A stretch of DNA of 64,000 nt from Verrucomicrobiaceae bacterium (GTDB lineage: Bacteria > Verrucomicrobiota > Verrucomicrobiia > Chthoniobacterales > Chthoniobacteraceae), in assembly GCA_005791535.1 (NCBI GenBank), contig SXWH01000013.1:1-64000 (forward strand), given 5' to 3'. Each line of letters opens with the position of its first letter. Position 1 is the stretch's first letter. This document shows positions 44,187 through 51,470 of the stretch, one piece after another. The translations under genes were made by a program, and so were the position numbers. The notes under the pieces were generated by a model. It ran no database searches. It saw nothing but the letters and a program-made list of their open reading frames with translations, and had not been told where the DNA came from.

Positions 44187-45553
44187 AAGCCACGCTCCTG
44201 AGTCAAATCTCCGCGTGGGCCGGAGGACGGATGCTTGCCGGCAGCGCGTCGTCAACCGTCGCGAACGTGTGCACCGACTCCCGGGCGCTGAAGCGTGGCG
44301 ACCTGTTCGTTGCATTGCGCGGCGAGAACTTCGATGGGCATCGCTTCATCGAGGAAGCTGCAAGGATTGGTGCTGCGGGTGCGATTGTCGAAACAGCACC
44401 GGTCGGCTTGCCCTCGGAGTTTGCGATAATCGAAGTGCTCGACACGCTTAAGGCATTGCAAAGCCTTGGCCGAAATTATCGCGCGAGTCTCGGAATCCGG
44501 GTGCTTGGAATTACGGGCAGCAACGGAAAGACTTCGACAAAGGATTTCGCAGCCGCGGTCCTCGGCAGGAAGTTCCGCACCGCGAAAACCGCCGGCAATT
44601 TGAACAATCACATCGGCGTCCCGCTGACGCTCCTGTCGCTGGGCGAGACCGATGAAGCTGCGGTGGTGGAAATGGGAATGAATCATCCGGGCGAAATCGC
44701 GCCGCTTGCGGAAATGGCCCGTCCGGATTCCGCGATCATCACAAATATTGGTGTAGCGCATATCGAATACTTGGGCTCCAGAGAGGCGATTGCTGCGGAG
44801 AAAGCAGAACTCGCTGTGGCCGTGCACAAGGATGGCACGGTGATTCTCAATGCGGACGATGAATTTACTCCGGTTATTGCGGCGCGATGCAAAGCGCGTG
44901 TCGTCACTGCCGGACTCAATGGCGGCGACGTCCGCGCGACCGACCTTCAAACAATTTCATCCGGGATCAAGTTTCGGATCCATGCCACTGGGCGGTGCGT
45001 GGATGCGATGATCCCGGTTCCCGGCGAGCACATGGCGAGGAACGCACTCCTCGCCTGTGCCGCCGGGCTGGATTTCGGGATCGATCTCGATGAATGTGTA
45101 GCTGGTCTGATGGAGACAGGGCTGAGCAAGGGGCGCTTGCAACGAAAGGACATCGCAGGACTTGTTGTGCTGGATGACAGTTACAACGCGAATCCGGACA
45201 GCATGATTGCAGGTCTCTCTACGCTCGTTCAGCAACCGGGCGCCGGGCGTCGGATCGCAGTGCTCGGGCGTATGGGTGAACTCGGTTCGGAAAGCGAACC
45301 CAGTCATCGGCGCGTGGGTGCTGCAGCCGGGAAGCTCGGCCTCGCGTGCCTGATCACCGTAGGAGATGAAGCGCGTTTGATTTCGGAATCGGCTTCGGGC
45401 GTTGGTGAAATCATCCATGTGTCCGATACGAACGCGGCGGCCTCCGCACTCCGCTCCTTTGCAAAGCCGGGCGATGTCGTTTTGATCAAGGGCAGCCGTT
45501 CGGCGAAAATGGAAGGTGTCATTTCGGAACTCGAGAAGGGAGGGCTTCTCTAG
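44183..45553 (+). CDS. murF: UDP-MurNAc-tripeptide:D-Ala-D-Ala ligase
   Basis: 456 residues. Motifs: TDSRALKRGDLFVALRGENFDGH, GITGSNGKTSTKDF (ATP loop), KTAGNLNNHIGVPLTLL, VEMGMNHPGEIAPLAE, NIGVAHIEYLGSREAIAAEK and VLDDSYNANPDSMIAGL. It adds D-Ala-D-Ala to complete the UDP-MurNAc-pentapeptide. Its TAG stop overlaps the mraY GTG by one base. Confidence 0.96.
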   Translation: MKATLLSQISAWAGGRMLAGSASSTVANVCTDSRALKRGDLFVALRGENFDGHRFIEEAARIGAAGAIVETAPVGLPSEFAIIEVLDTLKALQSLGRNYRASLGIRVLGITGSNGKTSTKDFAAAVLGRKFRTAKTAGNLNNHIGVPLTLLSLGETDEAAVVEMGMNHPGEIAPLAEMARPDSAIITNIGVAHIEYLGSREAIAAEKAELAVAVHKDGTVILNADDEFTPVIAARCKARVVTAGLNGGDVRATDLQTISSGIKFRIHATGRCVDAMIPVPGEHMARNALLACAAGLDFGIDLDECVAGLMETGLSKGRLQRKDIAGLVVLDDSYNANPDSMIAGLSTLVQQPGAGRRIAVLGRMGELGSESEPSHRRVGAAAGKLGLACLITVGDEARLISESASGVGEIIHVSDTNAAASALRSFAKPGDVVLIKGSRSAKMEGVISELEKGGLL

Positions 45554-46689
45554 TGCTGTTTTACCTTGAGCGACTTAGCGACGGAGCAACGAACGATTTT
45601 CTCAAGGCGTTCAACGTATTCCAATACATCACGTTCCGTGCTGTGTTCGCTGCACTGACGGCGTTCATGCTGTCGCTCCTGTTTGGCAACTACACAATTC
45701 GCAAGCTGCTTTCGCTCAAGTTCGGACAGCCCATCCGGACTGCGGACGAGGTCAATAAACTCGCCGACCTTCATGGCAAAAAAGCCGGCACTCCCACAAT
45801 GGGCGGCATTCTGCTGCTTGGAGCCACGGTTGTCGCAACGATCCTTTGGGCACGGCCGGACAACAAGTTTGTTTGGCTCGTTCTGGCATCGATGCTTGTC
45901 GCGGGCGCTCTCGGTTTCGCTGATGATTATCTGAAAGTCGCGAAAAAGAACTCCGCGGGGGTGCGCGAGCGGACGAAGTTGATTGTGCAGCTCCTGATTG
46001 CGATCGGAGTTACTGCTTTTCTGCTCCTCGATCCGCAGCTTCAAATCCAGGCCCGCGCGCTGTTCGTGCCTTTCTACAAGAAGATGGTCGTTGCGAACAT
46101 GGGTACGGTCGTCACCTTCCTTTTCATCGCGGGGATCATCATGGGGACATCGAATGCCGTGAATCTCACCGATGGCCTCGATGGATTGGCGACCGGCTGC
46201 ACCCTCACTGTCACGTTTGCCTACGCCGTTCTCGCGTATATCGCCGGCAATCACGTTATCGCGGATTACCTCCAGGTTCCCTTTTATCCGCAGGCGGGCG
46301 AACTCACTGTCTTTTGCATGGCGCTTGCGGGCGCTTCGCTTGGCTTCCTTTGGTGGAACGCGCACCCGGCAAAAATGTTCATGGGTGATACCGGCTCGCT
46401 CGCGATTGGCGGCGCGATTGGTGTCGTCGCGATCTGCGTCAAACAGGAGCTGCTACTCGTCATCATCGGATTCGTATTCGTTGTCGAAGCGACCTCTGTT
46501 CTCATTCAGCGTTTCTATTTCAAGTACACACGCCGGAAGCACGGCGAGGGCCGCCGCATATTTAAAATGGCGCCATTGCATCACCATTTTGAGCTCAGCG
46601 GCTGGAAGGAGACCGCGGTCGTTGTTCGATTTTGGATCGTCAGCTTCATCTGCGCCTTACTCGGGCTCGCCACATTGAAACTCAGATGA
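45553..46689 (+). CDS. mraY: Phospho-MurNAc-pentapeptide transferase
   Basis: 378 residues with about ten membrane helices and a GTG start. Active-site features: KAGTPTMGGILLL, LGFADDYLKVAKKNSAGV (Asp pair), NAVNLTDGLDGLATG, MFMGDTGSLAIGG and HHHFELSGWKE. It makes lipid I from UDP-MurNAc-pentapeptide and undecaprenyl phosphate in the inner membrane. It overlaps murD by 4 bp. Confidence 0.97.
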   Translation: MLFYLERLSDGATNDFLKAFNVFQYITFRAVFAALTAFMLSLLFGNYTIRKLLSLKFGQPIRTADEVNKLADLHGKKAGTPTMGGILLLGATVVATILWARPDNKFVWLVLASMLVAGALGFADDYLKVAKKNSAGVRERTKLIVQLLIAIGVTAFLLLDPQLQIQARALFVPFYKKMVVANMGTVVTFLFIAGIIMGTSNAVNLTDGLDGLATGCTLTVTFAYAVLAYIAGNHVIADYLQVPFYPQAGELTVFCMALAGASLGFLWWNAHPAKMFMGDTGSLAIGGAIGVVAICVKQELLLVIIGFVFVVEATSVLIQRFYFKYTRRKHGEGRRIFKMAPLHHHFELSGWKETAVVVRFWIVSFICALLGLATLKLR

Positions 46690-48035
46690 ATTTCACACAC
46701 CTCAATACTGCGGTGCTTGGTGCGGGTGAAAGCGGCGAAAGCGCTGCGAAGCTGCTCTGTGAACTGGGTGCCCGTGTCACTGTTCTCGACAGCAGTGATG
46801 CAGCGGCACTTGCGCCGAAGATCGAACGCCTCGGCGCGCTCGGAGTCCGCTTCATTGCCGGTCGGGAAGCAGAGATCGACCCGGAGCCATACGATCTCGC
46901 GATCCTCAGTCCGGGAATCGATCCCGTCGTTCCGCTCGTCACAAATATCCGTGCGAAGAACGTCGATATGATCGGCGAACTCGAACTGGCGGATCGCGTC
47001 TGCGGTCGGCCCGTTGTGGGAATCACCGGGACGAACGGAAAAACCACGACAACGCAGCTTGTCGAGGCGATGCTCAATTCGGCGGGCGTAAGAACCGTGG
47101 CTTGTGGAAATATTTCGCCGGCATTCTCGGCGAAGGCGCTTGAGGGCCGTGCGCTGGATGTCATCACCGTTGAAATCAGCAGTTTTCAGCTCGAGGAGAT
47201 CCGCAATTTCCGACCGCTTGTGGCGGTGTGGCTTGGGTTCGCGCCGGACCACCTCGATCGGTATCCGGATATCGCGAGCTACCGTGCGGCGAAGCTCCGG
47301 ATATTTGAGAATCAGACTAACGATGACTTTGCAGTGGTGAATTTCTGCGACGAATTTCCCGCACTCAAGGCGAAGCGAATCACATTCAGCGCATACGTGC
47401 GTGGAGGCGATTTCGATCTTCGCGATGGTGTGATTCATTTCCGCGGTGCTCCCGTGCTGGCGATGAGCGAGACGAATCTCCGTGGCTCGCACAACGCGGA
47501 GAATCTTATGGCAGCGCTTGGGGTTGGCGTGGCCCTCGGTATCGACCTCGCGAAGCTCGTGCCCGCCCTTCGGACCTACCGGGCTCTGCCTCATCGGTGC
47601 GAGATTGTGGGCGTAATCGACGGAGTCGATTACGTGAATGACTCGAAGGCCACAAATCTTGATTCACTGGAAAAAGCTCTGGCAGGCGAGACGCGTCGCG
47701 TGGTGCTGATTGCCGGTGGCAAGGACAAGGGCTTTGAATTCGATAGCGTCGCGGAACTGGTGGCGGAAAAATGCCGCTGCGTAGTTCTCATTGGCGAAAT
47801 GGCCGAGCGCATCGAACGTATCTGGTCGCCTCGCATCTCATGCGTGAACGCAGGCCGGTCATTGGAGCGTGCAGTCTCCGTCGCGCGTTCGCGTGCACAG
47901 CGCGGCGATATCGTCCTGTTCAGTCCAGGAACATCGTCGTTCGACATGTTCAAAAACTACGCCGATCGCGGCAACCAGTTTCGCCAGATAGTCCAACAAC
48001 TCCAAACAACAACAACAACGCCCAGCCATGAATAA
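46686..48035 (+). CDS. murD: UDP-MurNAc-L-alanine:D-glutamate ligase
   Basis: 449 residues from ATG 46686. NTAVLGAGESGESAAKLLCELG opens the N-terminal domain; GITGTNGKTTTTQL is the ATP loop; EISSFQLEEI, APDHLDRYPD and HNAENLMAALGVG follow; and NDSKATNLDSLEKAL and LFSPGTSSFDMFKNYADRG mark the C-terminal domain. It adds D-glutamate to UDP-MurNAc-L-Ala. Its last 8 bp overlap the LysM gene in another frame. Confidence 0.96.
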   Translation: MNFTHLNTAVLGAGESGESAAKLLCELGARVTVLDSSDAAALAPKIERLGALGVRFIAGREAEIDPEPYDLAILSPGIDPVVPLVTNIRAKNVDMIGELELADRVCGRPVVGITGTNGKTTTTQLVEAMLNSAGVRTVACGNISPAFSAKALEGRALDVITVEISSFQLEEIRNFRPLVAVWLGFAPDHLDRYPDIASYRAAKLRIFENQTNDDFAVVNFCDEFPALKAKRITFSAYVRGGDFDLRDGVIHFRGAPVLAMSETNLRGSHNAENLMAALGVGVALGIDLAKLVPALRTYRALPHRCEIVGVIDGVDYVNDSKATNLDSLEKALAGETRRVVLIAGGKDKGFEFDSVAELVAEKCRCVVLIGEMAERIERIWSPRISCVNAGRSLERAVSVARSRAQRGDIVLFSPGTSSFDMFKNYADRGNQFRQIVQQLQTTTTTPSHE

Positions 48036-48831
48036 TCCGCTCAAGAAGTTCCGGAAGTTCTTCGTGAAACCGAAGAAGATGAATGCCACCGCGGTACGAA
48101 ACACGTCCGCATCGACGCATGATGATGAGACCGACGATACGAAGCTCTCCGGGGCTTTTGTGGTCGTGCTGATTCTGCACATTGTGGCTGTCGTCGGCAT
48201 CGTTGCATTTACCCGCATCAAGGAAAACCGCCGCACAGCGGATCAGGCCGCGGCTGCTGTGACTGGCGTTGGTAAAAAGAAGGACGTGCCCGCAGCGCCG
48301 GCTCCCGCAGTTGCTTCCAACAACAAGCCGGCCCAGATCGCGCCGGAGGCACCGCAGGTCGAACTTCCGAGGGTTGAGAACAATCCGCCCCGCACACTCC
48401 CGAGCACCGGAGCGCAGGTCCACACTGTCAAGCAGGGCGAAACCCTCACAAAAATCGCAATCGCATTCGGCACCACCGTTCCGGATTTGGTCCGCATGAA
48501 CCAACTCAAGGGCGCGGATGACATCAACGTGGGCCAGGTTCTGAATATCCCGGACCGGAATTCGCTTCCACCGCTCCCTGCCGTGAATGAGCGCCAAACG
48601 GACACTGTGCGCAACTCGCCGCCGAAGGCGACCGTCCCGGCACCGTCGAAGCAATCGCCGTCGAAGCCGTCAACATCCGCTGGCTCTTACACGATCAAGA
48701 AAGGCGACAGCCTTATCAAAATCGCCAGTGACCACTCGGTATCCTACAAGGACCTCGTGAAGGTAAACAAAGGCGTGGATCCCAAAAAGATTCAACCGGG
48801 GCAGGTATTGAAGATTCCGGGGAAGAACTAA
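48028..48831 (+). CDS. Membrane-anchored double-LysM protein inside the dcw cluster
   Basis: 267 residues. A basic cytoplasmic N-terminus (NPLKKFRKFFVKPKK) is followed by one membrane helix (GAFVVVLILHIVAVVGIVAF), a Pro/Ala-rich linker, and two LysM domains: VHTVKQGETLTKIAIAFGTTVPDLVRMNQL and YTIKKGDSLIKIASDHSVSYKDLVKVNKG. It should bind peptidoglycan in the periplasm while anchored in the inner membrane. It overlaps murD by 8 bp and ends 1 bp before ftsW, so it is translated with them. Such a gene is not part of the classical dcw cluster. A role in septal wall recognition is inference. Confidence 0.9.
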   Translation: MNNPLKKFRKFFVKPKKMNATAVRNTSASTHDDETDDTKLSGAFVVVLILHIVAVVGIVAFTRIKENRRTADQAAAAVTGVGKKKDVPAAPAPAVASNNKPAQIAPEAPQVELPRVENNPPRTLPSTGAQVHTVKQGETLTKIAIAFGTTVPDLVRMNQLKGADDINVGQVLNIPDRNSLPPLPAVNERQTDTVRNSPPKATVPAPSKQSPSKPSTSAGSYTIKKGDSLIKIASDHSVSYKDLVKVNKGVDPKKIQPGQVLKIPGKN

Positions 48832-48832
48832 G

Positions 48833-50053
48833 ATGAAGCTTTTTCTGCAGCGGGTTCGCGAGTTTGTCCGCCACAACTTCGTGATGATTTCGATCTTCAC
48901 GCTGGTTGTGGCTGTGGTGGCGCTGATTTCAATCGGCGTGTTGATGTTGACGAGCACGGGGGCCTACGCGCAGGAGGCCAAGGGCGATCCGCAGTATTTT
49001 CTAAAGAGGCAGTTGTTCTGGCTGGGGGTTGGCGCAATCATGTGCATCGGTGCGGCCGCTATCGACTATCGGAAGATTGAGCGCTTCCGCTGGTGGATCT
49101 ACTGTTCTGCAGTCGTGCTGCTCCTGCTTTGTTTCGTTCCTGGTGTTGGCCGGAAAATCAATGGTGCGAGCCGCTGGATCGGATTTGGTTCGCAGACAGC
49201 GCAACCATCGGAGATCGCAAAACTGGCCGCGATTATCATGCTGGCGTGGTGGTATTCGCGGAAGGAGATGCTGGAGAAGCCCGTGAAGTATGCGCGGGCA
49301 AAAGCATTCAAGGACGGCTTTGTCATTCCGCTGGCCATTGTGCTCGGACTGATTGCACTGATTGCGCCCGAGGTGGATCTCGGAACGTCGTGTCTCATCG
49401 GCGGTACGACGCTCGTGATCATGTTCGTTGCCGGTGCTCGAATCTGGTATCTTGGCGCTATTGGGTGCATGGGAATCGGAGCGCTCGCGATGGTGATCAA
49501 ACTAATGCCCGAGCGCACCGGACGTCTGCTCGCATTCCTGGACCCGGATAAGTTTCCGAAGGACGCTTATCAGCAGATTCAAGGCCTCATCGCGTTTGCC
49601 GCGGGTGGAATCGGCGGGCGCGGTCTCGGAGAGGGGATGCAGAAGCATTCGTTTCTTCCATACGCGCATACCGACTTCATCTTTCCGATGGTTGGCGAGG
49701 AACTCGGGCTCTATTGGACTCTGACGGTGGTTGTCTGCTTCCTCGCGATTTTGCTCGCCGGGACTGTGGTTGCGATGAAATCGAGCGACCATTTTGGGAA
49801 ACTTCTCGGGTTTGGAATCGTGACCTTGCTCGCCCTGCAGGCCGCCCTCAACATGGGCGTTACGACGATGCTGCTCCCGAACAAGGGCTTGCCGCTACCG
49901 TTCATCAGCTACGGTGGTTCGAATCTGGCGTTTTGCCTCGCTGGAGTTGGGATACTGATCAGCATCTACCGCCGTGGTTACGGAGAGGCTCACGATCCGA
50001 TGGGCGTTCAACTCCGCGCAAAAATACTCACCCGGCCGACTCCGCGGATGTAG
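48833..50053 (+). CDS. ftsW: Septal peptidoglycan polymerase FtsW (SEDS family)
   Basis: 406 residues, about ten membrane helices. SEDS motifs: NGASRWIGFGSQTAQPSEIAKL, PEVDLGTSCLIGGTTLV, YQQIQGLIAFAAGGIGGRGLGEG, LPYAHTDFIFPMVGEELGL and MGVTTMLLPNKGLPLPFISYGGSN. It polymerises lipid II at the division site with FtsI. The long extracytoplasmic loop before helix 2 (AQEAKGDPQYFLKR) is normal for the family. It is followed by an unusual 334-bp gap before murG. Confidence 0.96.
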   Translation: MKLFLQRVREFVRHNFVMISIFTLVVAVVALISIGVLMLTSTGAYAQEAKGDPQYFLKRQLFWLGVGAIMCIGAAAIDYRKIERFRWWIYCSAVVLLLLCFVPGVGRKINGASRWIGFGSQTAQPSEIAKLAAIIMLAWWYSRKEMLEKPVKYARAKAFKDGFVIPLAIVLGLIALIAPEVDLGTSCLIGGTTLVIMFVAGARIWYLGAIGCMGIGALAMVIKLMPERTGRLLAFLDPDKFPKDAYQQIQGLIAFAAGGIGGRGLGEGMQKHSFLPYAHTDFIFPMVGEELGLYWTLTVVVCFLAILLAGTVVAMKSSDHFGKLLGFGIVTLLALQAALNMGVTTMLLPNKGLPLPFISYGGSNLAFCLAGVGILISIYRRGYGEAHDPMGVQLRAKILTRPTPRM

Positions 50054-50079
50054 CGGATGTGCCCAAATCGACGAACACC

Positions 50080-50277
50080 ATGAAACAAAACGCAAAAACG
50101 GCAGGCATCGTAAAGACGACACCCGAAACGAGGGATATCCACGTCCACCCCGCCGTACGCTGGTGGCCGCTTCAGACGCCTCGTCTCAAGGGCCGGCCAT
50201 TTACGAGTCCGGTTGCGAAGATTCCGCGTGCGGAATCGCCACTGACTTCTGGCGAGGTTGGCACCGAGTCTCTTTAG
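50080..50277 (+). CDS. Small hypothetical protein between ftsW and murG
   Basis: 65 residues from ATG 50080; it starts MKQNAKTAGIVKTTPETRD and contains HPAVRWWPLQTPRLKGRPFT. It is basic, Pro-rich and has no signal peptide or membrane helix. No family is recognised and no clear ribosome site is seen. It lies in the only large gap of an otherwise overlapping operon, in the same direction, and ends 110 bp before murG. It may be a real small protein or a chance frame. Confidence 0.45.
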   Translation: MKQNAKTAGIVKTTPETRDIHVHPAVRWWPLQTPRLKGRPFTSPVAKIPRAESPLTSGEVGTESL

Positions 50278-50374
50278 AGCATAATGCCCAACGCCCGCGC
50301 CGAACTGCAAAACTGCACAGTGCCCGAACCGAGCATTGTGGTTTGCAACGTACGAGCGCGCAGTAATCGATTTT

Positions 50375-50390
50375 GGAGGGCGAGCTTGTG
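50375..50390 (+). promoter_or_regulatory. Ribosome binding site fixing the murG GTG start
   Basis: GGAGGG at 50375-50380, then seven bases, then GTG 50388. It shows that the upstream in-frame TTG at 50373 is not the start. Confidence 0.75.
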
Positions 50391-51470
50391 AACATAGTCA
50401 TCGCTGCCGGAGGTACTGGCGGTCACTTGTTTCCTGGCATTGCCGTGGGCGAGGTTCTTTTGGCACGCGGACATCGGGTGATGCTCCTCATCTCCGAGAA
50501 GGAAATCGACGCGACGGCGACCCGGGATTGCGACGGGTTTCGAATCGAGAAAGTTGTGGGCGAGGGATTGCAGTCGAAATCGCCGCTCGCGCTGTTGCGA
50601 TTTTGGATGAAGTTGCGGGCGGCAAAGAAACGATGCGCGCAACTTTACGCCGACTTTAATCCGGCGGCGGTGCTCGGCATGGGCGGATTCACATGCTTTG
50701 CGCCAATCGTGACCGGACGGCGCAGGGGAATCCCCACCTTCGTCCATGAGTCGAACGCGATTCCGGGGCGCGCGAATAAACTGAACGCGCGTTACGTGAC
50801 AAGGGTGCTCCTCGGTTTTGAGGCGTGCCGGCCTCATTTCAGAAACGCCACATGCGAAGTAGTAGGAACTCCAATCCGAAGCGCATTGCGCAAGGCGGTA
50901 AACAAGTGCGAGGCACGCGAGGCGTTCGGTCTGGAACGCGACAAATGCACATTACTCGTAATGGGCGGAAGTCAGGGCGCGAGCGGGATCAACAAACGTT
51001 TCGTCGAAGCTCTTCCTTCGCTCGCGGGGCGGGCCCAGGCGATTCACATTACGGGCAAGGCTGATGAACTGACGACCCGCAATGCATACGTGAACGCGGG
51101 TATTCCGGCGTTCGTTGCGCCGTTTCATCACGCCATGCAGGACGCATATGCGGCTGCAGACCTCGCCATCGCGCGGAGTGGCGCAGCAAGCCTTACAGAG
51201 CTTTCGCATTTTGGCCTGCCGTCGGTACTGATTCCGTATCCATTCGCAGCGGACGACCACCAGACTGCAAATGCGCGAATCTTTTCCGAAGCAAGTGCCG
51301 GCATTCTGCTGCCGGAAAGCCAGGCCGGAGGTGGTGCTCTCGCAGCGACTGTTGCAGGTATTCTCGATACACCGGGACGGCTCGCCGAAATGAGCGCAAA
51401 CTCCCGCAAGCTCGCGGTGGACGACGCCGCAGAACGCGTCACAGACTTGATTTTGAGGCACGGCACATGA
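50388..51470 (+). CDS. murG: UDP-GlcNAc:lipid I N-acetylglucosaminyltransferase
   Basis: 360 residues from GTG 50388. GT28 motifs: IVIAAGGTGGHLFPGIAVGEVL, LGMGGFTCFAPIVTG, PTFVHESNAIPGRANKL, LVMGGSQGASGIN, AADLAIARSGAASLTELSHFGLPSVLIPYPFAADDHQ. It converts lipid I to lipid II on the inner face of the membrane. It overlaps the murC-murB start by 4 bp. Confidence 0.96.
   Translation: MNIVIAAGGTGGHLFPGIAVGEVLLARGHRVMLLISEKEIDATATRDCDGFRIEKVVGEGLQSKSPLALLRFWMKLRAAKKRCAQLYADFNPAAVLGMGGFTCFAPIVTGRRRGIPTFVHESNAIPGRANKLNARYVTRVLLGFEACRPHFRNATCEVVGTPIRSALRKAVNKCEAREAFGLERDKCTLLVMGGSQGASGINKRFVEALPSLAGRAQAIHITGKADELTTRNAYVNAGIPAFVAPFHHAMQDAYAAADLAIARSGAASLTELSHFGLPSVLIPYPFAADDHQTANARIFSEASAGILLPESQAGGGALAATVAGILDTPGRLAEMSANSRKLAVDDAAERVTDLILRHGT

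Noticed and set aside
42945-44315. 456-codon minus frame across murE and murF
   Set aside because: Arg/His-rich antisense shadow of two unambiguous Mur ligases.
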